A stretch of 20,888 nt of DNA from an uncultured Oscillospiraceae bacterium (GTDB lineage: Bacteria; Bacillota; Clostridia; Oscillospirales; Acutalibacteraceae), in NCBI GenBank assembly GCA_902465155.1, contig CABQLY010000023.1, forward strand, positions 1 to 20,888, given 5' to 3'. Position numbers and translations under genes: made by a program. The notes under the pieces are model-generated. The model did not search any database and was not told where the DNA came from. It worked only from the letters and a program-made list of their open reading frames with translations. Each line of letters begins with the position of its first letter. Positions within the stretch are counted from its first letter, which is position 1. Positions 1 through 7,819 of the stretch are shown in pieces.

Positions 1-484
1 TGTTTTAGAGGATAGATTGTGTGTACTGCCGCTGTAAGCTTGCAAAAAGCAGGGCGGCCGTGTGGCGCGTGGCAGATAAAATTGCGGATTGTACCACCCT
101 TGCGTTTGGCCTTTATTTAATTGTAGCGGAATAAAAAAATTTAACAAATAAAAAACGCGGCCTTAGGGCTGCAAGTTGCCCGCCGGCTTTGCAAAAAAGC
201 AATTTTGGGGCAAAATTTATTTTAAAATACCTTTTATAACACCTTTATACTTTTTTCGGCAGTGGCTGCCGGTTGTAAGCTTTTGCTTGCAGCCGGTGGC
301 CACTGCCGAATTTTTGTTGTAACGGTTATTGTTTTAGGCGCAGTTTTGCCCTTGGCTGCTTGGTTGCGGGCTGCGGCTTTGCTTTGTGCGTGTTTCGTCG
401 CAATGCGGCGGCAATTTTCCAGGTTATGGTGCAAACCGTTTGGCGGCCGGCTTTGCAGGGGCGGTATGTGGGGGCAAGACAGCC
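1..484. other. Left-edge region without a convincing gene
   Basis: I see no protein-coding gene I would defend here. The first bases read as an open frame that stops with TAA at 35-37, so the very tail of a plus-strand gene left of the window is possible but cannot be shown. Positions 110-250 are A/T-rich. The notable element is the long hairpin at 255-310, listed separately. Positions 316-484 are G-rich on the plus strand and lie downstream of the araC-type stop codon. Small open frames at 262-525 (plus) and 234-434 (minus) cross the hairpin, lack ribosome binding sites and resemble no family I know. No clear U-tailed terminator for the leftward regulator is visible in this stretch. Confidence 0.5.
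255..315 (+). terminator. Long hairpin followed by a U-run, probable intrinsic terminator
   Basis: The arms 255-280 and 285-310 pair over 26 consecutive positions, with four G-U pairs and a TTTT loop (281-284). The outer 12 bp (TTCGGCAGTGGC with GCCACTGCCGAA) are perfect. TTTTT follows at 311-315, so it fits a plus-strand terminator for a gene to the left. On the minus strand the hairpin is followed by A residues, so it is a poor terminator for the leftward regulator gene. The stem is much longer than a typical terminator, so a stable processing or repeat element is an alternative. Confidence 0.6.
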
Positions 485-1276
485 CTATTGGTAGTGCGCG
501 GGGGTTTGGCCGGTTGTTTTTTTAAACAGCCGGTTAAAATAGCTGCAAGAGGAAAACCCGCAGCGCTGCGCAACCTCAAAAACCGGCAGTTCCCCCTCGC
601 GCAGCAGGGTTTCGGCGGTTTGAATACGCAGTTGTAAAATGTACTGCAAGGGGGAGCAATTGCAATTTTCGTAAAAAAGGCGCCGCAGGCTGGAATCGCT
701 TAAATAAAACTGCCGGCCCAGGGCCGCAACATTTAAATTGGGGTTAGCAAAATTTTGGTGAATGTAGGCCGTAATCGCTTGAAAAAGCCGATTGTTTTTT
801 GCTTCGCGGTCGGTTTTTGTTTCCTGCTGGTTTTGGGCGTAATCGGCCGCTAAGGCGCTTAACAGGCTGTAAAGCTCGGCTTTTTGGGTTAGCTTTGCGT
901 AGGGCGCGTTTTTTTGCCAAAGGGCAGCTAAGCTTTTAAACCGGCTTAAAATTTCGGCTCCGCTGCGGGGGCGGTAGACGGGCGGCAATTGCAGTTGATA
1001 AAAAGGTGCGTCTTTGGCGGTTGTAAAATCTACCACATAAAAAGCGTTGGTTGGGGTCTGCTTTTCGCCGGAGTAAACAAGCCCTTTGGGAAAACACAAA
1101 ACATCCCCGGCAACGGCGGTTTGGCTGCCGGTTTTAAAGTGGTAGCAAATGCTGCCGGCAGTTAGCAGCACCAGCCCGTCGCAGGGGCGGGCAAAGGCGG
1201 TTGGCCGCTGCCAGTTTTTTGTTGTAATGTGGTGCGCGGCCAGCACCTGCCGCACGGTAATGTTGTAAGCTTCCAT
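485..1276 (-). CDS. AraC-family transcriptional regulator
   Basis: This is a 263-residue one-component regulator. An N-terminal cupin-like sensing half (about residues 10-140) is followed by a C-terminal AraC DNA-binding domain (about 165-263) with two helix-turn-helix units at about 182-202 and 230-252. The end carries the family signature pattern GFSSxSYFxRLFKKxxGxTPxxY. The start is the ATG at 1276 because GGAGG lies 5 nt upstream. An in-frame TTG at 1303 cannot be the start, since it falls inside the -10 element of the gene's own promoter. The gene diverges from the activase/GRE/GH2 genes, so it is the likely local activator, responding to a sugar or to the GRE substrate. The ligand cannot be read from the sequence. 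Regulation of the neighbouring genes is inferred from position. Confidence 0.93.
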   Translation of the reverse strand: MEAYNITVRQVLAAHHITTKNWQRPTAFARPCDGLVLLTAGSICYHFKTGSQTAVAGDVLCFPKGLVYSGEKQTPTNAFYVVDFTTAKDAPFYQLQLPPVYRPRSGAEILSRFKSLAALWQKNAPYAKLTQKAELYSLLSALAADYAQNQQETKTDREAKNNRLFQAITAYIHQNFANPNLNVAALGRQFYLSDSSLRRLFYENCNCSPLQYILQLRIQTAETLLREGELPVFEVAQRCGFSSCSYFNRLFKKTTGQTPAHYQ

Positions 1277-1302
1277 TTTAGCCTCCACTGCTGTTTTATT
1301 CA

Positions 1303-1331
1303 ATTATACAAGCAATAAATTGCGGTGTCAA
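1303..1331 (-). promoter_or_regulatory. Sigma-A promoter of the AraC-type regulator
   Basis: On the minus strand a perfect TTGACA (complement of 1326-1331) is separated by exactly 17 nt from a perfect TATAAT (complement of 1303-1308). Transcription would start near 1296, giving a leader of about 20 nt before the ATG at 1276. This also rules out the upstream TTG start. Confidence 0.88.
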
Positions 1332-1388
1332 TACGGTTTTAAATTATTTTTTTGAACGAAATGTGCTATTTTTTGGCGGGTATGTGCA

Positions 1389-1447
1389 TTGCGTTTTGCC
1401 CCAAAAAAGCCATAATTAAGGGTAGTAAGGTTTAAAAAATGTAACCT
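1389..1447 (+). promoter_or_regulatory. Candidate activator-dependent promoter and operator for the activase/GRE genes
   Basis: CATAAT at 1411-1416 lies 16 nt after a poor -35 (TTGCGT, 1389-1394). A weak -35 is what an AraC-activated promoter would have, but the call is tentative. Just downstream, AGGTT (1428-1432) and AACCT (1443-1447) form a dyad spaced by 10 nt that could be an operator. AraC proteins more often bind direct repeats, so this dyad may be unrelated. The whole 228-nt divergent gap (1277-1504) has no better plus-strand promoter that I can see. Confidence 0.3.
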
Positions 1448-1504
1448 AACGCACGCAGCCAAACACCAATTAAAAAAAGGCTTTAAGTAAAAGGGGGCAG
1501 TAAA

Positions 1505-2440
1505 ATGCAAGGAACTGTTTTTGATTTAAAGCGCTTTGCGGTGCATGACGGCAACGGAATTCGCACCACGCTGTTTTTTAAGGGGTGCCCGCTTGCCTGC
1601 AAGTGGTGCCACAACCCGGAGGGAATGAGCTCTGCCCCGCAATTGGGGCTGTTTTTAAATAAATGCAGCGGCTGCGGGGCCTGCGCCGCCCTTTGCAATT
1701 GCCACGCAATAACCTTAGGCAAGCACCGTTTTAACCGGGCGGATTGCACCGCCTGCGGCCGCTGCGCCGAGCAGTGCCCTACGGGTGCTTTAAAAAAATA
1801 CGGCAGCAATAAAACGGTTGAACAGCTGCTGCCGCCGCTAACCGAGGACGAGGATTTTTTTAAAGCCACCGGCGGCGGGGTTACGCTTTCGGGCGGGGAG
1901 CCGCTTTTGCAGGCAGATTTTTGCGCCGAGCTGTTGGCGGCACTGCGGGCAAAAAATATTCATACCGCGGTAGATACCTGCGGTTTTGTTCAAACCGCGG
2001 CGCTGCAAAAGGTTTTGCCGTTTACCAACCAATTTTTGTTTGATGTTAAAGCTATTGACCCGGCCGTACATCGCCGCTGCACCGGGCAGAACAACGAACT
2101 GATTTTAAAAAATCTGCTGTATTTAAACCGCCAGGGTTGCAATATTGAGGTGCGGGTACCGTTGGTTTTGGGGCAAAACAGCGGCGAAATGCCAAAAATT
2201 GCGGCGTTTTTAAAGCCGTTAAAAAGTGTTAAAAAGGTTAAATTGCTGCCATACCACGGGTTTATGCAGTCAAAATACCTTGCCATTGGCCAAACGCTGC
2301 CCCTAACGGGCAACCCAACCCCAAGCAAGGGGCAGCTGCAGGCGGCGGCCGAGCTTTTTAAAGCGCAGGGCTTTATAACCGAGGTTGGCACCCTGCAACA
2401 AAACGGCTCTGCAACAAAGCCGGGGGCGGGGGAGCCTTAA
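1505..2440 (+). CDS. Glycyl-radical enzyme activase (radical SAM, two extra 4Fe-4S clusters)
   Basis: This 311-residue protein is a PflA-type activase that uses S-adenosylmethionine and a 4Fe-4S cluster to abstract hydrogen from a glycine of its partner enzyme. The radical-SAM motif CxxxCxxC is at C28, C32 and C35, followed by HNPEG. A ferredoxin-like insert carries two CxxCxxCxxxC sets (C54/57/60/64 and C81/84/87/91). That insert is typical of activases for GREs other than pyruvate formate-lyase. The SAM-binding SGGEP follows at roughly 129-133. The protein is cytosolic and complete, and its ATG is preceded by a G-rich ribosome binding site near 1494. It lies upstream of its presumed substrate GRE, with an unusually long 276-nt gap. 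The activase role is certain by family. The cognate GRE is inferred from adjacency. Confidence 0.95.
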   Translation: MQGTVFDLKRFAVHDGNGIRTTLFFKGCPLACKWCHNPEGMSSAPQLGLFLNKCSGCGACAALCNCHAITLGKHRFNRADCTACGRCAEQCPTGALKKYGSNKTVEQLLPPLTEDEDFFKATGGGVTLSGGEPLLQADFCAELLAALRAKNIHTAVDTCGFVQTAALQKVLPFTNQFLFDVKAIDPAVHRRCTGQNNELILKNLLYLNRQGCNIEVRVPLVLGQNSGEMPKIAAFLKPLKSVKKVKLLPYHGFMQSKYLAIGQTLPLTGNPTPSKGQLQAAAELFKAQGFITEVGTLQQNGSATKPGAGEP

Positions 2441-2716
2441 AAAGCAATACCGACAAAGGCTGCCAAACAAAGCGTTAAAGTAAAAATGAATAAGAATGAA
2501 ATAAAAATAAACAAAATAACTACCTAAAAAAGGCAATTTTGCCCGGTGGGGGTCGCAAAGGTAAAGTTAAAACGGCCGTTTTACCGCAAAATTTATTGCG
2601 GCGGCGCCCCAAAACGGGCAAAGAATTGCCCCAAAAAGTTGCCTAAAAACGCACCATAATAAAACAAACTAAAAACTAAGCGCAGAAAAACTGCCAAAAG
2701 AATAGGGGAATATTGT
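2441..2716 (+). other. Structured intercistronic gap between activase and GRE
   Basis: No gene is seen in this 276-nt gap between two genes that should be co-expressed. It contains a 14-nt perfect palindrome (AAAACGGCCGTTTT, 2569-2582), directly followed by a CCGCAA/TTGCGG hairpin (2584-2601, 6-nt loop). A GGGCAA/TTGCCC hairpin (2616-2631, AGAA loop) comes next. A smaller GGCAA/TTGCC element lies at 2532-2543. None has a U-run, so they are not ordinary terminators. An RNA-processing or stabilising role that gives more GRE than activase is a reasonable inference. A second promoter in the A-rich part (2470-2530 or 2640-2700) cannot be excluded. Confidence 0.45.
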
Positions 2717-4924
2717 ATGAATGGTTTTTGGAACCGGCTGGAGCAGGTTCGCCCCGAGTTGGAAAACGAATTTAAAACCGATTGCACCGTGCAAAACAGC
2801 GGGTTGTTGCCCGCCCAGCTAAAAGCGCGCTGTGCCGAAATTGCCGCGCAGCCCGGCCTTTCTCACACCCTAATAAAAGCGCAGCTGGAGGCATTTTTGT
2901 TAAAAAATGCCCCTATTGCTGTGTGCAAGGCCGGCTGGTTTGCCGACAGTTTACAGCACGAGAATATTATACTAAATTTGCGGGAACAGTGGCTGCAGCA
3001 GGTTGGGAACGGCCCCTTGGCCAAAACCCTGCAAGCGCACCGTGCCGCACAAACTACCCGCGCTTACACCGGGGAGGTTGATTTTGGCCACACCTGCCCA
3101 GACTGGCAGGCCATTTTAACGCTGGGGGTGCCCGGGCTGCTGCAGCGGGCCGGGCAGCAGCAAGCGGCGCTGCAAAAAAACGGCCCGTTAACCGCAGCAC
3201 AGCAGGAGTTTTACACTGCCCAAAAAACCGTTTACACGGCGCTTGGCTGCTATTTTGGCCGGGTGGCAAACGCCATGGAGCAGGCCGCCGGCGGAGAAAA
3301 ACGGCTGCTTTTTAGCGCTAAAAATATGCGCGCCTTGCAAACGGCCGCGCCCCAAAACATTTTACAGGCCATGCAGCTAATTTCGGCGTTTTACTTTTTG
3401 CAGTCGTTTTTAGAGGGCACCATTTGCCGCTCTATTGGCCGGTTAGATGTTTTACTGTACCCCTATTACCAAAAGGATTTAAACGAGGGGCGGTTTACCA
3501 AGGCCCAAATTGCCGAGCTTTTGGGCTTTTGGTTTTTAAGGTTTAAGGCCTACGGGGTAATTGCCAATTTGCCCTTTACCCTTTGCGGCTTAAACGGCCG
3601 CGGCAAAGATGTTACCAACAGCTTAAGCAAGCTGATAATTGAGGTTTACGGAAATTTAAGGGTTGAAAGCCCAAAGCTGCACATTCGCTGTAACGCGCAA
3701 ACGCCGAAAGAGCTGCTTTTAAAGGTGTTGGGGCTAATTCGCTCCGGCTGCAGCAGCTTTTTGCTGTGTTGGGACGATACGGTAAAATCGGCCCTTGTAA
3801 AGTTGGGTCAGGCGCCGCAGTTGGCCGAGAATTACATTATGGTTGGCTGTTACGAGCCGGCCGCCATTGGGGCCGAGGTGCCCTGCACCTGCGCCGGGCG
3901 GGTTAATTTGTTAAAGGCCGCCGAGCTGGCCCTAACCGGCGGTTACGACCTTTTAACCGGCGAGCAAACAGGCTGCAGCACCGGCAGCGCCGCCAACTTT
4001 AAAACCTTTAAGGAATATTTTAACGCCGTTTTGGCACAAACGGTTTTTTTGGCTAAAAAAACCATGCAGCTAATTACGGCTTACGAGCAGTATTACCCCG
4101 AACTACACCCGTCGCCGCTGTTTTCCGGCACGCTGCAAAGCTGTGTGCAGCGGGGCTGCGACGCTTACAGCGGCGGTGCGGTTTACAACAATACTTCGGT
4201 TTGCGGGCTGGGGCTGGCCAGCGCGGCCGACGCCGTTATTGCCGTTAAAAAGCTGGTATTTGAGGAAAAGCGGCTAACGCTGCTGCAGCTTTTGGCCCTT
4301 TTAAAAAATAACTGGCAGGGGCAAGAGCAGCTGCGCCTTTACGCTTGGGGCCGCCTGCCAAAGTACGGTAATAACAACCCCGAGGTTGATACCCTTGCGG
4401 CCGAGCTGACCGCCTGCCTGGCCGGCGCGCTGAACGGGCAGCCCAACGGGCGGGGCGGCGTTTTTCGGTGCGGAATGTTCTCGATTGATTGGGGGGCCGA
4501 TTTTGGCCGACCCTGCGCGGCCTCGGCAAATGGGCGGCTGTGCGGCGAGCCGCTTTCTAAAAATATTGCGGCAACCCTTTCGGCCGATAAAGCCGGCGTA
4601 ACCGGCCTAATTCTTTCGGCCACAAGGTTGAATCACACCGACCTGCCCAACGGCACGGTGTTGGATTTGGTTTTGCACCCCTCGGCCGTAAGCGGGGCAG
4701 ACGGCCTGCAGGCCTTATTGGGGCTGGTTCAAACCTACTTTAACCGCGGCGGCATGGCGGTGCATTTAAATGTGTTAGACCCGGCCGTATTGCGCCGGGC
4801 GCAGGCCGAACCGCAAAATTACGCAAATTTGCAAATTCGGCTTTGCGGGTGGAATGTTTATTTTAACGAGCTTTCAAAGCGGGAGCAGGACGCCTTTATT
4901 TTACAGGCGGAAAATAACGAATAA
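2717..4924 (+). CDS. Glycyl radical enzyme of unassigned substrate (PFL-like superfamily)
   Basis: This is a 735-residue, cytosolic, oxygen-sensitive radical enzyme. The C-terminal glycyl-radical loop is present as R708-L-C-G711-W, with G711 the predicted radical site. The catalytic thiyl cysteine is C378 in MVGCYEP, with E380 two residues later. The Cys-x-Glu arrangement is that of the diol dehydratase/lyase/decarboxylase GREs (GCVE in most). Pyruvate formate-lyase has adjacent cysteines instead, so that activity is unlikely. Two further cysteines (C390, C392) follow closely. The protein is somewhat shorter than typical family members. It sits downstream of its activase and 13 nt upstream of the GH2 gene, which suggests a substrate derived from a carbohydrate or from a glycoside aglycone. 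The exact reaction cannot be read from the sequence. Phe and Ile codons are almost all TTT and ATT/ATA. Confidence 0.95.
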   Translation: MNGFWNRLEQVRPELENEFKTDCTVQNSGLLPAQLKARCAEIAAQPGLSHTLIKAQLEAFLLKNAPIAVCKAGWFADSLQHENIILNLREQWLQQVGNGPLAKTLQAHRAAQTTRAYTGEVDFGHTCPDWQAILTLGVPGLLQRAGQQQAALQKNGPLTAAQQEFYTAQKTVYTALGCYFGRVANAMEQAAGGEKRLLFSAKNMRALQTAAPQNILQAMQLISAFYFLQSFLEGTICRSIGRLDVLLYPYYQKDLNEGRFTKAQIAELLGFWFLRFKAYGVIANLPFTLCGLNGRGKDVTNSLSKLIIEVYGNLRVESPKLHIRCNAQTPKELLLKVLGLIRSGCSSFLLCWDDTVKSALVKLGQAPQLAENYIMVGCYEPAAIGAEVPCTCAGRVNLLKAAELALTGGYDLLTGEQTGCSTGSAANFKTFKEYFNAVLAQTVFLAKKTMQLITAYEQYYPELHPSPLFSGTLQSCVQRGCDAYSGGAVYNNTSVCGLGLASAADAVIAVKKLVFEEKRLTLLQLLALLKNNWQGQEQLRLYAWGRLPKYGNNNPEVDTLAAELTACLAGALNGQPNGRGGVFRCGMFSIDWGADFGRPCAASANGRLCGEPLSKNIAATLSADKAGVTGLILSATRLNHTDLPNGTVLDLVLHPSAVSGADGLQALLGLVQTYFNRGGMAVHLNVLDPAVLRRAQAEPQNYANLQIRLCGWNVYFNELSKREQDAFILQAENNE

Positions 4925-4937
4925 CGGAGGAACAGCG

Positions 4938-7694
4938 GTGAGAAAAGTTTTAAACATGAACCGCTATTGGCGGTTTTGCCTGGCTAACCCTAAGCAGGAG
5001 GCCCTTTACAAGCAGCCCGAGCGAATTGATTTTTACCGGTTAAAATGCGGGTATAGCGACGGCTATACCTCCCTTTCATACAACGACGCTGACTGGCAAA
5101 CAGTAGAGCTGCCGCACGACCGTTTAACCGAGGAGGGGTTTTGCAAGGCCGAATCTAACTGGCACGGCGGGCGCAAACGCCGCCCTATGTGGTACCGCAA
5201 AACTTTTGCCATGCCGGCCGAGTTAAAGGGTAAGCACTTTTTGCTTAGCTTAGAGGGCATTGCCGTTACGGCTAAAATTTACTTTAATGGCGCGTTGGTT
5301 GGCCGCAGCTACACCCCGTACACCGAGGTGCAGTTAGATTTAACCGAGCGAATGCATTTTGAAAAGCAGGCAAATGTTTTGGCCATTTACGCCGACCCTA
5401 CCGAAATAAACGGCTGGTGGTGCGAGGGGGCCGGTTTGGTGCGCCCGGCGTACTTAATTGTAAAAGAGCCGGTGCATATTACGCACAACGGCCTTTGGGC
5501 TGCCCCAACCCCCGTTGAGGGGGGTAATTGGCGGCTGCCGGCCGAAACCGAGGCAGAAAACGGCACCGATACCCCGCAGGTTGTAACGGTAAAAACAACG
5601 CTGCTTAACGCCCAAAACCAAGAGGTTGTAACGGCAGCTTCCGGCCCGGTTTTGCTGCAGCCGGGGCAGCAGGCAACGCTGCAAACTACAGCCACGGTGC
5701 AAAACCCTAAGCTGTGGGATGTTGAAAGCCCGCATTTGTACACCCTAAAGGCCGAGCTAATAAACAAGGCCGGCACGGTGTTAGACGCCGAAACCGCCCC
5801 GGTAGGCTTTAGAACCGTTACCTTTACCGCCGACCATGGCTGCTTTTTAAACGGCCGGCCCTTAAAAATTAAGGGGATTGCCGTTCACTCTGACCACGCT
5901 TGCGTGGGTGCGGGGATAACAAAATCGGTTATAGAATATCGCGTAAAGCAGCTGAAAAAGGCCGGGGCTAACGCTTACCGCTGCGCCCACCACCCCCACC
6001 CAAGGGAGGTTTACGACGCCTGCGACAAATTTGGCCTTTTGGTGTTGGATGAAAACCGCTTTTTTGGCACGGGGGAGGACATTTTAAACAGTGTGCGCCA
6101 AATGGTACGGCGGGACCGCCCCCACCCGTGCGTATTTATGTACGCTTTGTTTAACGAGGAGCCCCTGCAGGGCAGCTTTGAGGGGCAGCAAATTTTTAAA
6201 CGGCTGCGGCGGGCTGCGGCCGCGTTAGATTCTACCCGCCCGTTTACCGCTGCCATGAACAACGGGTTTTTAAACCCGGACGGCGTTGCCCTTTGCTGCG
6301 ATGTGACCGGCGTGAATTACAATTATAAACAGTTAAAAACATTTCACCAAAAATACCCCAACCAGCCGCTGCTTGGTACCGAGGAGGTTGCCGCCATGAC
6401 CACCCGCGGCTGCTACCAAAGCAACAACGAGGTTCACGAGCTGGATTGTTACCGGGAAATTAAAACCATTTCGGGCGAGCGGTTTGGCGAGGTTTGGCGC
6501 ACTGTGCAAAATAACGAGTATATTAGCGGAATGTTTTTGTGGAACGGGTTTGATTACCGGGGCGAGGCTTTTCCGTTTGAGTGGCCCTCGGTTGGCAGCT
6601 ATTTTGGAATTATGGATAGCTGCGGGTTTGAAAAGGCCGGGTATTTTGCGGTGCAGGCCTGTTACAGCACGGCACCGGTGCTGCATTTAGAGCCGCACTG
6701 GAACTTTAAAAGGGGGCAACCGGTTTTTGTACGCGCTTTTTCTAACTGCGAGCAGGTAGAGCTTTTGCTGAACGGCCAGAGCCTTGGCAAACAGCCAAAC
6801 AACCCCTGCACCCCGCTTTTTTGGCAGGTTGAATTTTGCCCCGGCACTCTGCTGGCGCGCGGCTACAACGCCGGCCGCTGCGTTATTACCGCCAGCCGGC
6901 AAACGGCGCGAAAGGCTGCAAAAATTGTTTTAACCCCGGTAAACCCCACCTTAACAAACAGCGGGGAGGAGGTTGCTATTGTTAATGCACATTTAGCCGA
7001 TGCAAACGGCAACCCCTGCCCAACCGAAAACAAAAAAATTTATTTTGAGGCCGTAGGCAACGGCAGAATTTTGGGGGTTGGCAACGGCAACCAAAACTCG
7101 CACGAAAGGGACGCGGCAAGCAGCCGGCGGCTGTTTAACGGCCGCTGCCAGGTAATGATAAAGGTGGCGCCGGGGGCAAAGGCCTTAACCCTAAAGGCCA
7201 GCGCTAAAGGGGTGTTGCCGGCAACGGTTGCTTTTAATATTTTAAAAACGGCGCAGCCCGAATATGTGCCCGAAACCTACAGTCGGTTGCTGGGCGGCTT
7301 TGTGGAATCCAACATTTGCTTTACCCAAAAGCCGGACCCGCTTATGATCATTGCCGACCGGGAGATGAACCTGTTTGTGCCGTTGGTGCTAAACCCCACC
7401 CGTTTTCAGCCCTTTAACGGCAGCTACAAGCTTTACCGCACCCGGCTGCAGTTTGCAAACGACGGCCAAAACCGGCGCTGTACCCTGCATTTTGATGAGC
7501 TGCGCTGCGGCGCGGCCGAAATGTACGCAAACGGCGCGCTGGTGTTTTCGGCCGGCAGAATTTTAGAAAAGCCGGTGGAGGTTACCTTTGAAACCGGCGG
7601 GCTGGAAAGCATGGAGCTGCGCATTTTAATTACGGCCAGCGGCGTTGCAGACTGCGACGGAATTCGCGGCTTTGTAACCGTTGCGGTGGAGTAG
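4938..7694 (+). CDS. Glycoside hydrolase family 2 enzyme (beta-galactosidase-like), cytoplasmic
   Basis: The 918-residue protein has no signal peptide. By family it cleaves terminal beta-linked sugars with retention. Domains in order are a jelly-roll sugar-binding domain (about 30-180), an Ig-like domain (about 210-292), a TIM barrel (about 297-577), a DUF4982-type segment (about 580-665), a bacterial Ig-like domain (about 666-767) and a C-terminal beta domain of unknown type (about 772-918). The predicted acid/base is E407 in LFNEEP and the nucleophile is E482 in LLGTEEV. The GMFLWNGFDYRGE and YFGIMD blocks are those of clostridial and Bacteroides GH2 galactosidases. The GTG start at 4938 has GGAGG 7 nt upstream. 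An ATG further upstream, inside the GRE gene, has no such site. It follows the GRE by 13 nt, so they are co-transcribed. Beta-galactosidase is likely, but beta-glucuronidase or another specificity is possible. Confidence 0.92.
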   Translation: MRKVLNMNRYWRFCLANPKQEALYKQPERIDFYRLKCGYSDGYTSLSYNDADWQTVELPHDRLTEEGFCKAESNWHGGRKRRPMWYRKTFAMPAELKGKHFLLSLEGIAVTAKIYFNGALVGRSYTPYTEVQLDLTERMHFEKQANVLAIYADPTEINGWWCEGAGLVRPAYLIVKEPVHITHNGLWAAPTPVEGGNWRLPAETEAENGTDTPQVVTVKTTLLNAQNQEVVTAASGPVLLQPGQQATLQTTATVQNPKLWDVESPHLYTLKAELINKAGTVLDAETAPVGFRTVTFTADHGCFLNGRPLKIKGIAVHSDHACVGAGITKSVIEYRVKQLKKAGANAYRCAHHPHPREVYDACDKFGLLVLDENRFFGTGEDILNSVRQMVRRDRPHPCVFMYALFNEEPLQGSFEGQQIFKRLRRAAAALDSTRPFTAAMNNGFLNPDGVALCCDVTGVNYNYKQLKTFHQKYPNQPLLGTEEVAAMTTRGCYQSNNEVHELDCYREIKTISGERFGEVWRTVQNNEYISGMFLWNGFDYRGEAFPFEWPSVGSYFGIMDSCGFEKAGYFAVQACYSTAPVLHLEPHWNFKRGQPVFVRAFSNCEQVELLLNGQSLGKQPNNPCTPLFWQVEFCPGTLLARGYNAGRCVITASRQTARKAAKIVLTPVNPTLTNSGEEVAIVNAHLADANGNPCPTENKKIYFEAVGNGRILGVGNGNQNSHERDAASSRRLFNGRCQVMIKVAPGAKALTLKASAKGVLPATVAFNILKTAQPEYVPETYSRLLGGFVESNICFTQKPDPLMIIADREMNLFVPLVLNPTRFQPFNGSYKLYRTRLQFANDGQNRRCTLHFDELRCGAAEMYANGALVFSAGRILEKPVEVTFETGGLESMELRILITASGVADCDGIRGFVTVAVE

Positions 7695-7761
7695 AATGTA
7701 CTGTTTTGGCAAACGGCACTTTGTTTTTTACCGGCATTTTACCGGCGTATAGAACAAATGA

Positions 7762-7805
7762 AAGCCCGCCCAAAAGCCTTTAAATTTTGGCTTTTGGGCG
7801 GGCTT
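7762..7805. terminator. Bidirectional terminator between the convergent GH2 and DUF1003 genes
   Basis: A 17-bp perfect stem pairs AAGCCCGCCCAAAAGCC (7762-7778) with 7789-7805 around a 10-nt A/T loop. It lies between two convergent genes. The U-tails are short on both strands (TT on the plus strand, TTT on the minus), but the position and GC-rich stem make a shared terminator the best reading. Confidence 0.8.
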
Positions 7806-7819
7806 AATAGATAATGCTG

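Noticed and set aside
234..434. Minus-strand open frame of 66 codons rich in Lys and Ala
   Set aside because: It crosses the hairpin and has a composition expected from translating the complementary strand. No initiation signal or homology is apparent.
262..525. Plus-strand open frame of 87 codons across the left-edge hairpin
   Set aside because: It begins inside the 26-bp hairpin, has no ribosome binding site, overlaps the 3' end of the AraC-type gene and shows no family features.
1277..1303. Longer AraC-type protein starting at TTG 1303
   Set aside because: The TTG lies within the TATAAT of the gene's own promoter, upstream of the predicted transcript start. GGAGG supports the ATG at 1276.
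2717..4924. Pyruvate formate-lyase (pflB) assignment for the GRE
   Set aside because: The catalytic site is GCYE with a single cysteine followed by Glu two residues later. PFL needs an adjacent Cys-Cys pair, and the neighbourhood is not fermentative.
4854..4937. N-terminal extension of the GH2 enzyme starting inside the GRE gene
   Set aside because: It has no ribosome binding site, while the GTG at 4938 has GGAGG at ideal distance. The 28 extra residues are out-of-frame GRE sequence.
7726..7746. Two TTTTACCGGC direct repeats after the GH2 gene
   Set aside because: Only two 10-nt copies, one base apart, in an intergenic gap. This is too little for a mobile element or operator claim.
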